Shown: positions 18,710 through 26,273, counted from the stretch's first letter. The stretch is 39,834 bases of DNA from a virus (IMGVR_UViG_3300034198_010221:1-39834), one strand, 5' to 3'. The notes: generated from the letters alone by a model not told the origin. Translations and numbers: made by a program.

Positions 18710-19576
18710 TTACGCAAAAGTGGAACGTGCAAGGGTTTTCTCGTACCAGGACTTGTATTTGGGATCGACGTTGTAAAGCCGTTGGCCTTTGCTGTTGGTT
18801 TTGCGCATGGCCTCAATCGCCTGCTGCTGGCTCTCAAACGCCTCAGCCTTGGTTGGCTTACCGCCGCCCAGCAGCTCAGGCTCATCAGAGTCCTGGCCAG
18901 CTGCAGCTCGCACTTGCATGGCCCGCAACGCCAAGCGGACAGCAGCCTTGTTGCCGCTGTCCACCGCAACGTTGTAGTCCGCCAGTTCGTCGGCGCTCAT
19001 GTTGGCTGCAGCCCACTGGCTCAGCCGCTGAAACTCTTGGTCACCACCGACTAAGCCCTTTAGCTCGGTCACGTCTGCCTCGGTCAAGCCGCTATCGGCT
19101 GGCTCTGATGCAGCCGGTTGCGGGCGATAGGACTGCTCGTACTGCTCAATCAGCTGCACCGGGATGCCGGTCTTGGCGGCCAGCTTGTCCCGCAACGCTT
19201 TGGTGTCTTGGCCCTGGCGGACGGCTGCATCCCAGGCGCCAAGGTCGATGCCCTCTTCATCAGCAGCACTGGCAATGAACTCGCCGTAGTGCTCAGCGGC
19301 CTGCTCACGGCTCAGTGGTGCCGGGGTCTCAGGCTCAGAAGTCTTCTGCCCGCGCTGACTGATCAGCTTTTGGGCCTCGAGGTATGCCTTCTCCAGGTCT
19401 TCGGTTGACTTGAACTTGCCGGCCAGCAGCTTCTCTTCCTCGTCCTGCTGCTGCTCAGCAGCATCAATGTCTGCCTGCTGCTGCTCGATCTCCTCGAGGA
19501 ACTGGTCAAACACGTCCTGTTGGCCGGGGCCAACCATGGACTGCAGCTCCTCTCGGGTGTCAGGGGTGGTGGTCAT
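18710..19576 (-). CDS. capsid scaffolding protein (T7 gp9-like)
   Basis: 288 aa, very acidic and Gln/Glu-rich, helical, with a basic C-terminal helix (LYNVDPKYKSWYEKTLARSTF) of the kind that binds capsid subunits. Size and position between portal and capsid are those of T7 gp9 (~307 aa). Start and portal stop share ATGA, so it is translationally coupled to the portal. Family role: transient internal scaffold that shapes the procapsid and then leaves. Sequence conservation in this family is low, so the call leans on order and composition. Confidence 0.9.
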   Translation of the reverse strand: MTTTPDTREELQSMVGPGQQDVFDQFLEEIEQQQADIDAAEQQQDEEEKLLAGKFKSTEDLEKAYLEAQKLISQRGQKTSEPETPAPLSREQAAEHYGEFIASAADEEGIDLGAWDAAVRQGQDTKALRDKLAAKTGIPVQLIEQYEQSYRPQPAASEPADSGLTEADVTELKGLVGGDQEFQRLSQWAAANMSADELADYNVAVDSGNKAAVRLALRAMQVRAAAGQDSDEPELLGGGKPTKAEAFESQQQAIEAMRKTNSKGQRLYNVDPKYKSWYEKTLARSTFA

Positions 19577-21222
19577 GCTGGTTGTTCAGTTGGTGGTTGT
19601 TCGGCAGATGGCGGGGCTGCCATCTGCTGGGTGGTGGCCGCGGCGTTGGCAAGTTTCTGGGGGTCAGCCATACCGCTGGCCATAACCTGCTGCGCCATGG
19701 CCATCTGTTGCTGAGCCTGCTGCTCTGCAGCGAGCTGTTCGTCGGTTTTGACCAGGCCGATGATGTCCATGCCCATCGAGGCAGCCAGGCGACGGATCAG
19801 CTCTGACGGCATCACGTAGGTGGTGATGCCTTCAGGTCCGATCGACTGTTGCAGAATTTGCATAAAGCGAGCGGTCTTCTCCAGGTCGTTGCCGCGGCCA
19901 ACAGCCGACAGGCCAACGCTCACAACGGGTTTGACCAGCTCTTCTGGCAGCTTGGGCAGCTTGCCCTTGCGCACCAGCAGCGCCAGCTTGCGAGCCACAT
20001 ACGGCTGCTGGAACTCGGTGGTGAGGATGGCGTAGATAGAGCCCAGGGAGTTCTCAAGCTGCAGCGCTTGCAGCCGGACTTCCTCAGCAGTGACACGCTC
20101 GGCATCCCGCATGTCGGCCAGCATGAAGGCCTGTGCTAGACGAGCCTCGATGCGGGCCAGGCCCTGCATCGCAACGCTCAGATCCTGTGCCTTGCCCACC
20201 GTGATGGTGGTGACGTCATCAGGGTTGCCGGGCAGGTAGGCACCGTTAGCGGCCTCGGCCAACTTCTTGGGGTTGGCAACGCCACTGGGCTTGACCAGGT
20301 GCTTGACCTGGGCAGACACCAGTGACCCCTCGGCGATGGCCTGGCTCAGGGCTTCTGCGGTCTGAAGGTCAGCCATGCAGGCCGCCTCGACGTAGCCAGG
20401 CGAATAGTCATGACCGTCGATGCGGTACATGCGCAAGGCCAGCCAAGGCGACTCAGTGATCGGAGCTGTGCCACGGGTGCCAGGAATCTCCTTGTCCTTG
20501 ACTTCCTGATACCAGCTGACCTTTTCGCCCTCCCACTCCACGTGGGTGTAGAGCTTGATGGTGCGCTCGTACTCAGGAAGGTGGTCGTCCTCCTCCTCGA
20601 CGATGCCCATGGTTTCGCCGTCTTCTTCCTCAATCAGCTTCCGCACCTTCTCGGGGAGGGTGTCGTTGGCCAGCTCCTCGCAGACGATGGCCTCGAGGGG
20701 GTTACCCATCGGGTCGCGCCTGAGCACGTAGCGGTTGAGGTGGAAGCAGCGCAGCCCCTTCTCGCTGACGTACATCAGGGCGTTACCGCCCACGATCAGA
20801 TGCAACAGCATCTCGTGGACCGCAACGCGATCGTTACTGGCTTCGATGCTGCGCAGTACCGCCCGCTCAAGCCGTGCCAGGGCCAGATCAAACTCGCTCT
20901 TTGATTTGCCCAGTTCTTCTGGGCTCGCCCCAGCGGCCATGAGCTGCTGCTCGTTCTTGGCCATCTCGATCTCGTCGATCGTGAAGCGGAAGAACGTTTC
21001 CGTTGGGGGCAGCAGCGCCAAGCTCAGGCGGCTGGTGATGTTGTGAACACCGCGAGCGCCAATGCCATTCCAGGGCAGCGGAAAGCTCTCGGTCTGGTTG
21101 GGTGTGTACTCGTCGTTGAGCGGCACCAGGTACGGCAGGGTCAGCCGTGCTGCTGCTCGTGCTCTCTCGAGGTAGTAGTTCCGGTCGCCCTCAAGGTTCC
21201 GGTAGCGCTTAGTGCAACTCAT
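19573..21222 (-). CDS. portal / head-tail connector (T7 gp8-like)
   Basis: 549 aa from ATG at 21222 (MSCTKRYRNLEGDR), which has GGAGG 6 nt upstream; a TTG at 21234 would be inside that ribosome site. Motifs: RAAARLTLPYLVP, PWNGIGARGVHNITSRLSLALLPP, and SPGYVEAACMADLQTAEALSQA, all typical of the T7 connector family. Length matches T7 gp8 (536). It forms the dodecameric ring at one capsid vertex through which DNA is packed. The C-terminus is Gln/Pro-rich and probably disordered. Confidence 0.96.
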   Translation of the reverse strand: MSCTKRYRNLEGDRNYYLERARAAARLTLPYLVPLNDEYTPNQTESFPLPWNGIGARGVHNITSRLSLALLPPTETFFRFTIDEIEMAKNEQQLMAAGASPEELGKSKSEFDLALARLERAVLRSIEASNDRVAVHEMLLHLIVGGNALMYVSEKGLRCFHLNRYVLRRDPMGNPLEAIVCEELANDTLPEKVRKLIEEEDGETMGIVEEEDDHLPEYERTIKLYTHVEWEGEKVSWYQEVKDKEIPGTRGTAPITESPWLALRMYRIDGHDYSPGYVEAACMADLQTAEALSQAIAEGSLVSAQVKHLVKPSGVANPKKLAEAANGAYLPGNPDDVTTITVGKAQDLSVAMQGLARIEARLAQAFMLADMRDAERVTAEEVRLQALQLENSLGSIYAILTTEFQQPYVARKLALLVRKGKLPKLPEELVKPVVSVGLSAVGRGNDLEKTARFMQILQQSIGPEGITTYVMPSELIRRLAASMGMDIIGLVKTDEQLAAEQQAQQQMAMAQQVMASGMADPQKLANAAATTQQMAAPPSAEQPPTEQPA

Positions 21223-21223
21223 C

Positions 21224-21736
21224 TCAACCTCCAAGGTTCACGCCAACGCCTGAGCCGCGCCCGGAAGAACCGATGCGTAGATCAGATGTTGGGCTGGTGG
21301 TGCGGGCTGCAGGCGCAGCGGCCTGCTTGGTCTGCTGTGCCGTTGGCGCCTTGGTCTGCGGAGCAGTGGCCAACACACGCAACGAAGCGGACACCGTGTT
21401 GGTGGCATCGCGCATCTTTGATATTTGAGAATCCTGTTGCGCTTGCTGAGCCTGCATCTGCCCTTGCACTTGCGCGTCCTGCGCCTGGATTTGCGCAAGC
21501 TGCTGAGCTTCCTGAATCCTTAAGGCGTCAACGTTCTGACGCTGCTGGGCTTCTGCTTCAGCTTGCGACGCTTGCAGCCTTGCCATCTCTGCCTGCTGTG
21601 CAGCGACAGCCGCTTGCATCTGCCTCTCTTGTTCAGCAATGCGTTGACGCTGTTCTTCTGCGCGACGGTCTGCTTCCCACTGTCTGCGCTTGGCTTCTTC
21701 CTCGTGATGCCGGTTGTTGCCGCCTCCTGCACACAT
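21224..21736 (-). CDS. gp6.7/gp7.3-like virion protein, copy 3
   Basis: 170 aa: a short N-terminal tag (MCAGGG), a highly charged Gln/Ala coiled coil (residues ~10-110), and a C-terminal tag LRIGSSGRGSGVGVNLGG. Both ends match its two upstream neighbours and, from memory, T7 gp6.7 (starts MCFSPK) and T7 gp7.3 (ends with GGGINI). Those T7 proteins are small virion components released early on adsorption. It ends 1 nt before the portal start and has GGAG before its own start. The core is unrelated in sequence to the other copies except in its coiled-coil character. Confidence 0.8.
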   Translation of the reverse strand: MCAGGGNNRHHEEEAKRRQWEADRRAEEQRQRIAEQERQMQAAVAAQQAEMARLQASQAEAEAQQRQNVDALRIQEAQQLAQIQAQDAQVQGQMQAQQAQQDSQISKMRDATNTVSASLRVLATAPQTKAPTAQQTKQAAAPAARTTSPTSDLRIGSSGRGSGVGVNLGG

Positions 21737-21739
21737 GGC

Positions 21740-22201
21740 TCAAACTCCAATGTTGATGCCAGAGCCCTCGCTGGCGGCAGTAGCGCCAGGGGCAATCTTG
21801 AGAGTGCCTTTGAGTTTGTCTTTCTTTTTGGGAGCGGTGGTGGTTTGAGCGGCAACCGGCTCAGTCTGTGTCGTTGTTACGGCGTAAGCAGCCTGTTGCT
21901 GTGCTGCTGCAGAAGCAGTAGCGCCAGTCATTTGGGCATCCATTTCTCGTTGTTTCTGCGCCATTTGGGCATCCAGCTCCCGTTGCTTCTGTGGCATCAA
22001 GGCATCGAGCTCCTGACGCTTGGCGGCCGCTGAAGCGTTGGCGTCATCAATTTGCTTTTGAAGCGCAGACGCAAACTGCTGTTGCTGAGCCGATGAGTCT
22101 TGGCGGTACTGATTGAGCTTGGCGTTGTTGGCGTCGATGTCAGCCTGACTTGGCCCCACATAGCGAACCTCAGGGGCTTGAGGCGCAGATCCAAAACACA
22201 T
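21740..22201 (-). CDS. gp6.7/gp7.3-like virion protein, copy 2
   Basis: 153 aa. It starts MCFGSAP and ends LKIAPGATAASEGSGINIGV, so it has the MCFG head and Gly-x-Gly-Ile-Asn-Ile tail of the T7 gp6.7/gp7.3 group. The core includes two near-identical repeats, QKQRELDAQM and QKQREMDAQM, forming a coiled coil, then a Lys-rich patch (PKKKDKLKG). AGGAG precedes ATG 22201; 3 nt separate it from the next gene. It is expected to be a minor virion protein of the head-tail region. No enzymatic motif is present. Confidence 0.82.
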   Translation of the reverse strand: MCFGSAPQAPEVRYVGPSQADIDANNAKLNQYRQDSSAQQQQFASALQKQIDDANASAAAKRQELDALMPQKQRELDAQMAQKQREMDAQMTGATASAAAQQQAAYAVTTTQTEPVAAQTTTAPKKKDKLKGTLKIAPGATAASEGSGINIGV

Positions 22202-22203
22202 GG

Positions 22204-22629
22204 TCAGACTCCTGTGGTGATGTTCAAGCCAATGCCGGCGCCTGAGCTGGTGGGCGCAACCCGATCGATACGCAAACCACGCTTGCCAGTTGGCTTGGTC
22301 ATTTGCGCACGGTCAGAACCAATGACAGGAGCCTGAGCTGTTTTGTCTGGAGGTGGCGCCCCAATCAACGCAGCCATACGAGCAGCGTTGGCGCTTGTTT
22401 CAGCGGCTTTGGCATTGCTCTGATTAGCCTGCTCAATCTTGTAATCACGCAGCTCAGTCAAGACTTGCTGCTGCTTGTCCAAAGCCTGGGTCAGCTCAAG
22501 CTGTTTGAGCTTGAGGGCGCCGTCCTGATTGGAACGCATAGCGTCGAACTGCGCCTGCGCCATCCGGTCGTAGGCCCCGGTGTCTGGCATCGTGATTACG
22601 GCGCCACCACCGCCGCCACCGAAGCACAT
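22204..22629 (-). CDS. gp6.7/gp7.3-like virion protein, copy 1
   Basis: 141 aa. It starts MCFGGGGGG and ends LRIDRVAPTSSGAGIGLNITTGV, the same head and tail signatures as the two following genes. A helical Gln/Ala region (residues ~20-85) lies between them. The start overlaps the stop of the 75-aa gene as TGATG, with GGAGGAG upstream. It lies in the T7 gene 6.7 position, after the gp6.5-like gene. Family role by analogy: small virion protein needed for infectivity or early ejection. Confidence 0.82.
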   Translation of the reverse strand: MCFGGGGGGAVITMPDTGAYDRMAQAQFDAMRSNQDGALKLKQLELTQALDKQQQVLTELRDYKIEQANQSNAKAAETSANAARMAALIGAPPPDKTAQAPVIGSDRAQMTKPTGKRGLRIDRVAPTSSGAGIGLNITTGV

Positions 22630-22856
22630 CAGAGCTCCTCCAAATTGAGCGGATCGGACTTCTGCTCTTCCAGCAGCTTCTCCAGGTAGGCCATCACCTC
22701 TTGTTGACCGATCAGAATGTCCAAATCGCGGTGCGACAAGGAACGACTGACAGCTGCAGGGAAAACTTCCCGCAACTTGACGAGCAACTCTTCAGTGACG
22801 ATTGGCTGAAGCACTGCAGGTATGCAGACCAAACTCAGCCTACCGGCGGGCTCCAC
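22629..22856 (-). CDS. small helical protein in the T7 gene 6.5 position
   Basis: Up to 75 aa. The start is uncertain: GTG 22856 overlaps the exonuclease by 22 nt, while TTG 22832 would begin just after its stop. The core (EELLVKLREVFP ... HRDLDILIGQQEVMAYLEKLLEEQ) is amphipathic helix with an acidic end. It lies exactly where T7 has gp6.5, between exonuclease and gp6.7, and shares that protein's size and a Gly-x-Gln helix pattern. T7 gp6.5 has no settled function, so none is given here. Confidence 0.75.
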   Translation of the reverse strand: MEPAGRLSLVCIPAVLQPIVTEELLVKLREVFPAAVSRSLSHRDLDILIGQQEVMAYLEKLLEEQKSDPLNLEEL

Positions 22857-23575
22857 AACAGGGGAGTGCTGGCTTCAAGGTCGTACTCACCAGCTCGAAG
22901 GATGCGAGCACACCGAGCCTGGGTCATGGCATAGGCCTCGCCAAAGCCTTTCTTTTTGTAGGCGGCCAAGACTTCATGCCACATCTCCACCTCTGTTGAG
23001 CAACCAGCCAATGCTTTCTCTGCAGTGACAGGGCCATAGCCAGGGCAGCCGGGGTAGTTGTCGCTGACGTCTCCGGTCAACACCTGTTGGTAGAAGTTGC
23101 GATCGGCATCCAGCCTGCCGACCTCTCTGACCTGGCCATCACGAAGATGTAGCCCAGGCAGGGTGAGCATGTCCTTGTCCACGCTGACGATGACGTCGGC
23201 CTCCTCGTAGAGCACGCCCAGCACGTCGTCGCCCTCAATGTCGGGCAGCTCAGCCGTGCGCCAGCCGCGAGCCGGGCCGCTTTTGTGAACCCACTCGATC
23301 AGCTGGCGGTAGCCGGCAGGCTTGCGGTACTTCTTGCGGTTGCCTTTGTACTGGGGCCACACCCCGTAGCGGAATGACAGGGCGCTGCCGAAGACCAGCA
23401 CCTGCTCATGGTCAGGCAGCAGCTCGCGGAAAGCGCCGAGCTGTTCTTGAAACACCTCCTTGGCATCGTCGTGCCGGCAGAAGTAGGTCCAGACGTCAGG
23501 CTCCCACTCGACCTCGTACTGGCAGGCAGAGGCTGCGGTGAACAGGTAGAACTCCGTGTCGATCAGTGCCTTCAT
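22835..23575 (-). CDS. 5'-3' exonuclease (T7 gp6 / FEN family)
   Basis: 246 aa. Metal-binding acids are visible: Asp at IDTEF near the N-terminus, LPDIEGDDVLG, VIVSVDKDMLTL, then LTGDVSDNYPGCPGYGPVTAEKAL, the FEN-type helix-hairpin-helix. This is the enzyme that removes RNA primers and degrades host DNA in T7. The start overlaps the stop of a 29-codon gene as ATGA. It is the one clear T7-type replication enzyme left between the ssDNA-binding protein and the portal. Confidence 0.93.
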   Translation of the reverse strand: MKALIDTEFYLFTAASACQYEVEWEPDVWTYFCRHDDAKEVFQEQLGAFRELLPDHEQVLVFGSALSFRYGVWPQYKGNRKKYRKPAGYRQLIEWVHKSGPARGWRTAELPDIEGDDVLGVLYEEADVIVSVDKDMLTLPGLHLRDGQVREVGRLDADRNFYQQVLTGDVSDNYPGCPGYGPVTAEKALAGCSTEVEMWHEVLAAYKKKGFGEAYAMTQARCARILRAGEYDLEASTPLLWSPPVG

Positions 23576-23661
23576 GGGTGGATCGTGGCGACGTAGAGGA
23601 TTCCGATTGCCACGGCACAGAAGATGCAGGCAGCAAGGGTGATGGCGGTGTCTTGGCTCAT
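23572..23661 (-). CDS. 29-aa single-span membrane micropeptide
   Basis: ATG at 23661 to TGA at 23572-23574 gives 29 codons. The peptide begins MSQDTAITLAAC, has a hydrophobic core to about residue 26 and ends ATIHP. Its start overlaps the previous stop as ATGA, and its stop overlaps the exonuclease start as ATGA. Such double coupling is unlikely by chance and supports translation. One membrane helix with a short polar N-terminus suggests a small regulator or lysis accessory, but no family is recognised. Confidence 0.65.
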   Translation of the reverse strand: MSQDTAITLAACIFCAVAIGILYVATIHP

Positions 23662-23864
23662 GACGCTTCAGTAATCTCGCGGATCATTCGATCAGCCACT
23701 TCATTGATGGCCAGATGACAGATGCGTGCTTGCCCTGGATCTGGCGCCCAGGTGCGGATAGTGTTGGCAATCTCGCGGATCACCTCTTTCATCCGCCGCT
23801 TTTCGTCAATGCCGTATTCGCCCAGAGAGCCTTGAACGGAAAGACAGTTATCGAGCAAGTTCAT
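23658..23864 (-). CDS. small helical unknown protein (68 aa)
   Basis: ATGA overlaps join it to the gene before (23861-24088) and the micropeptide after. It is composed of amphipathic helices (IDEKRRMKEVIREIANTIRTW and LAINEVADRMIREITEA), with no membrane segment and no known motif. It is part of the compact middle operon between the ssDNA-binding protein and the exonuclease, so it is probably made with the replication genes. No function can be assigned from the sequence. Confidence 0.7.
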   Translation of the reverse strand: MNLLDNCLSVQGSLGEYGIDEKRRMKEVIREIANTIRTWAPDPGQARICHLAINEVADRMIREITEAS

Positions 23865-24088
23865 TTGAGTGGGGTGACAGTGGAATCAGGCCAGATGTTC
23901 TGGCAATACTTGATCGCTTTGGCCAGGCTGGGCGCTGGCTTGGTTACCCGCATTACCCTGTAGCCAGGGCGCTTGACTTCCAGGTAGTACATGCGAGTGG
24001 CCTCTTTGGGCTTGGGGTGGCTGATGCCAGGACCCAGGATTGGCTCAGGGCCTTCTTGCGGTAGACGGCCAGGGACCATCCAGCTCAT
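23861..24088 (-). CDS. small basic unknown protein (75 aa)
   Basis: ATG at 24088 overlaps the previous stop by one base (TAATG), and its end overlaps the next start as ATGA. The first 30 residues are Pro/Gly-rich (GRLPQEGPEPILGPG). The rest (MYYLEVKRPGYRVMRVTKPA ... AIKYCQNIWPDSTV) looks like a small alpha/beta fold; a second in-frame ATG precedes YYLEVKRPG, and the conserved part may start there. It is part of the operon of tiny early-middle genes. The function is unknown. Confidence 0.68.
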   Translation of the reverse strand: MSWMVPGRLPQEGPEPILGPGISHPKPKEATRMYYLEVKRPGYRVMRVTKPAPSLAKAIKYCQNIWPDSTVTPLK

Positions 24089-24258
24089 TACTCAAACTCC
24101 ATGTCGAGGATCTGCTCACATGCGCGGATGTAGCCCTCCCACCAAATCTGTGGATAGCTGCGCTCGACGCACTCGTCGTGATGCTTGCGTGCGTATTTCA
24201 AAAGTCGAACGACGGTGGCTCTTGAAACGTCGATGGGCTCTTCTTGTTGGGTGGACAT
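24088..24258 (-). CDS. small helical unknown protein (56 aa)
   Basis: ATG at 24258 to TAA at 24088-24090. After a short tag (MSTQQEEPID) the peptide has two clear amphipathic helices (RATVVRLLKYARKHHDECV and WWEGYIRACEQILDMEF). The stop shares a base with the next start (TAATG). It begins 61 nt inside the preceding 75-aa gene in another frame. That overlap is long for this operon, but both frames have sensible protein composition. The function is unknown. Confidence 0.65.
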   Translation of the reverse strand: MSTQQEEPIDVSRATVVRLLKYARKHHDECVERSYPQIWWEGYIRACEQILDMEFE

Positions 24259-24425
24259 AGTTCGATGTTGCGTAGGTCATAGACACGAATGTTTCGCTCC
24301 TGTGCGCCACGTGTGAACACAACAGAAACAGAGTCGGGATAGGTCTCGGTGATGTGACCGCGGACCCATCCGCCAAGAGCGCGGAAGCGAACCTCTTGGC
24401 CTTTGCTGTACTGGTTCCAGCTCAT
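24198..24425 (-). CDS. small beta-barrel-like protein (75 aa)
   Basis: The sequence (GQEVRFRALGGWVRGHITETYPDSVSVVF ... IRVYDLRNIEL) has the alternating pattern of a small SH3/KOW-like barrel, often nucleic-acid binding. Its start overlaps the previous stop as ATGA. The last ~20 codons overlap the next gene and are low-complexity Pro/Ser/Lys, so the fold probably ends near residue 58. The barrel call is inference from pattern alone. Confidence 0.7.
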   Translation of the reverse strand: MSWNQYSKGQEVRFRALGGWVRGHITETYPDSVSVVFTRGAQERNIRVYDLRNIELCPPNKKSPSTFQEPPSFDF

Positions 24426-24622
24426 GGGTAGTGATGCCTGCGAAAGGCCTCCATGTCGCGCAGCTCCATGTCTTGGAACTCGGGGTGTTCTTCAAGAAAC
24501 TGCTTGCTTGGCAGCACCACGTCTCGCGCTTTCTTGTTGAACTGCAGCACTGACCATTTGCCAGTAAGCAGCCCGTGCTCAAGGATTCCCCTGAGCTCTG
24601 AATGGCTGATCAGCGGTTGCAT
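24422..24622 (-). CDS. small unknown protein (66 aa)
   Basis: It lies in the coupled operon: ATG 24622 touches the stop of the 178-aa gene and its own stop overlaps the next start as ATGA. The sequence (LRGILEHGLLTGKWSVLQFNKKARDVVLPSKQFLEEHPEFQDMEL) is a soluble mixed fold with no metal-binding or catalytic signature. It is probably expressed together with the replication genes. No family is recognised. Confidence 0.7.
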   Translation of the reverse strand: MQPLISHSELRGILEHGLLTGKWSVLQFNKKARDVVLPSKQFLEEHPEFQDMELRDMEAFRRHHYP

Positions 24623-25158
24623 CAGCTCGCATCCAACCGGGCTTCCTCTTCCTTGACCCAGCTCAGATAGTCAGCCCAACGCTCAGGCGTCAGGCCAGGT
24701 CGCTCGTCCAGGCCAGGTGGCAGCAGCGGGTGCTCGGTGCTGGTGAAGGGCACATAGGCATCTGCGTTATGAGGGTCTGGCGCAGCGGCCAGGCTGTGCG
24801 GTGCAGCTGGCAGCAAAGCCAGCTGTGAATCAGAGGGCTGGCAGAAAGCAGGCAGCTCAGGCTTGAAGCCCCAGCTCCTGTTGGCCAAGCCGTTTTCACT
24901 GCGATAAAGCGGTGCCATCAATTCCTTCCATGTGGGATAGCGCTTAAAGACGTCGGGCTTCAGGCTCTGAATCCACTGCTCAGCGGCCCACATGAACTGG
25001 GGCTCATTGATCTCTGGGAATTCAGAAGTGAAGCTGTGGAACTTGAGCCGGCAGATGTGAGGGCTCCAGCGGTCGGCCTCTTTGATGCGCAGATGGGCTG
25101 CGATCATTTCGGCGACCGCCAGAAACGTCTCTGGTGTCAGGCGGTTTGACTTGGCCAT
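24622..25158 (-). CDS. possible replication accessory / helicase-loader-like protein (178 aa)
   Basis: Residues ~8-90 are helical and carry FTSEFPEINEPQFMWAAEQWIQSL followed by RYPTWKELMAPLYR. The order F-P, acidic, A-x-x-x-W-I, then T-W-x-E-L recalls the lambda P type of helicase loader. This is a weak pattern match only. The second half is Pro/Ala-rich, probably disordered, and ends in an acidic helix. It overlaps the zinc-ribbon protein gene by 22 nt. No DNA polymerase or primase-helicase is present here, so a protein that recruits the host helicase would fit the place. Confidence 0.6.
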   Translation of the reverse strand: MAKSNRLTPETFLAVAEMIAAHLRIKEADRWSPHICRLKFHSFTSEFPEINEPQFMWAAEQWIQSLKPDVFKRYPTWKELMAPLYRSENGLANRSWGFKPELPAFCQPSDSQLALLPAAPHSLAAAPDPHNADAYVPFTSTEHPLLPPGLDERPGLTPERWADYLSWVKEEEARLDAS

Positions 25159-25706
25159 TGCTCAAGGGCGGCGAGCATCGCCGGGTCTTTTGGCATTGGT
25201 CTGCCGCTGGCCTGGGGCTTAGCCAGCTCCTGCTTTAGGTAGTCAGGCTTGAGTGCCTGCCACCCGTGCTCAACGCCGGCCTGTGCCAGCAGCACCTGCT
25301 GCCATTGGGGCAGTGCAGCAACGCGTTGAACGCTTGCTTGCCATGCCGCTTCGGTCCAGGTGGCATTGCCCTTGTGCTTTGAGCGGCGGCTTTCGTTCCA
25401 CCACTGCACCAGTAACGGTTGAGCATCGAGTGCCACAGCCGCCAGGGTTTCGTCGTTCGCATGAGCGACGTAGCCAGCAGCAGGTTTGGCAACCTTCTTT
25501 GGCGGATCAGGCACCACTGCCAAGGCAGGAGCCGGGACCGCCATTTCGACGTAGCCAGCAGCCCGGCCCACAAAGACGCAGATGCGCTCGAGGGTTTGGA
25601 AGGTTTTGCCGCACCCTTGGCACAGCCGGATCCGGCGATCGGCGTCAGGCAGAGCACGGGTTTCGGTGACCCGGCTCTTTTCGTGGCCGCAGTGAGGGCA
25701 CTTCAT
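25137..25706 (-). CDS. zinc-ribbon protein, possible replication initiator (189 aa)
   Basis: I chose ATG 25706 (MKCPHCG) because it overlaps the previous stop as ATGA and follows GGAGGTGG. The N-terminus has CPHC and CQGC pairs in the arrangement of the NrdR-type zinc ribbon, a DNA-binding fold. A Pro/Ala linker follows. The C-terminal half (WWNESRRSKHKG ... LAQAGVEHGWQALKPDYL) is a helical domain I associate with phage replication-region proteins. With the downstream 178-aa protein it occupies the T7 gene 4/5 place. An initiator/loader pair is an inference. Confidence 0.65.
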   Translation of the reverse strand: MKCPHCGHEKSRVTETRALPDADRRIRLCQGCGKTFQTLERICVFVGRAAGYVEMAVPAPALAVVPDPPKKVAKPAAGYVAHANDETLAAVALDAQPLLVQWWNESRRSKHKGNATWTEAAWQASVQRVAALPQWQQVLLAQAGVEHGWQALKPDYLKQELAKPQASGRPMPKDPAMLAALEQWPSQTA

Positions 25707-25909
25707 GCCGCCACCTCCTGGGGGGCCCACTCACCACACCACTCCTTGGGCGAAACCCCAGGCCAGTTGTTGAGTGAGATGTTGTCGAAAGGCGTGAGTA
25801 CGGGCGGGTGGCGTTGGCAAAAAATGAAGGTGCCAAGTTCCTTCGGGCCACGCCCATAGCGGCAGTTGCCGCACTCCTGCTCACGCAGCGGCGGGAACGG
25901 AGTTGTCAT
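25703..25909 (-). CDS. small zinc-finger-like protein (68 aa)
   Basis: The cysteines in QECGNCRYGRG, FCQRHPP and WCGEW give a C-x2-C ... C ... C pattern typical of small phage zinc-binding proteins. The end is W-C-G-E-W-A-P. ATG 25909 lies 29 nt inside the RusA gene and its stop overlaps the next start as ATGA. It could help bind DNA or a host protein. The exact role is unknown. Confidence 0.75.
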   Translation of the reverse strand: MTTPFPPLREQECGNCRYGRGPKELGTFIFCQRHPPVLTPFDNISLNNWPGVSPKEWCGEWAPQEVAA

Positions 25910-26273
25910 TCCAGATCACCTTTAAGTAGATGGACTGGGCGTTCTTGGGCTTCTGCTGCCAGGACGCCTCGATGCGCTGCAGCACCGTCACCCGGTCGTC
26001 GGCCCAGACAATCCCCCGGCCGGCATCCATCACGGCGCCCGCCAGGTTGTCCAGATCGGAAGTGCCCGGGCCAAAAAAGGTCAAGTGCAAAGCCGTCACT
26101 TGCCCCTTCTCGAGCGGCGGCAGGGTCCACCACTCGGTCAGGATTGAGCGAACGGTGTCCGTCCATTCCCTGTAACGGCTGTCCTTGTAAGGCCGCCCGC
26201 GCAGCGTGAACCGCGGTCGGGACTTCGGCTGCAGCGGCACTGGCAGCACGAAGTCGGCTGTGCGTAATCCCAT
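25881..26273 (-). CDS. rusA: RusA-like Holliday junction resolvase
   Basis: 130 aa, the usual RusA size. The signature is complete: LPVPLQPKSRPRF at the N-terminus, then SDLDNLAGAVMDAG and IVWADDRVTVL, giving the conserved Asp residues that bind metal. It resolves branched DNA before packaging. It takes the place that T7 gives to the unrelated endonuclease gp3, between the ssDNA-binding protein and the rest of the replication operon. ATG 26273 touches the stop of the ssDNA-binding protein gene (TGATG type). Confidence 0.9.
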   Translation of the reverse strand: MGLRTADFVLPVPLQPKSRPRFTLRGRPYKDSRYREWTDTVRSILTEWWTLPPLEKGQVTALHLTFFGPGTSDLDNLAGAVMDAGRGIVWADDRVTVLQRIEASWQQKPKNAQSIYLKVIWNDNSVPAAA

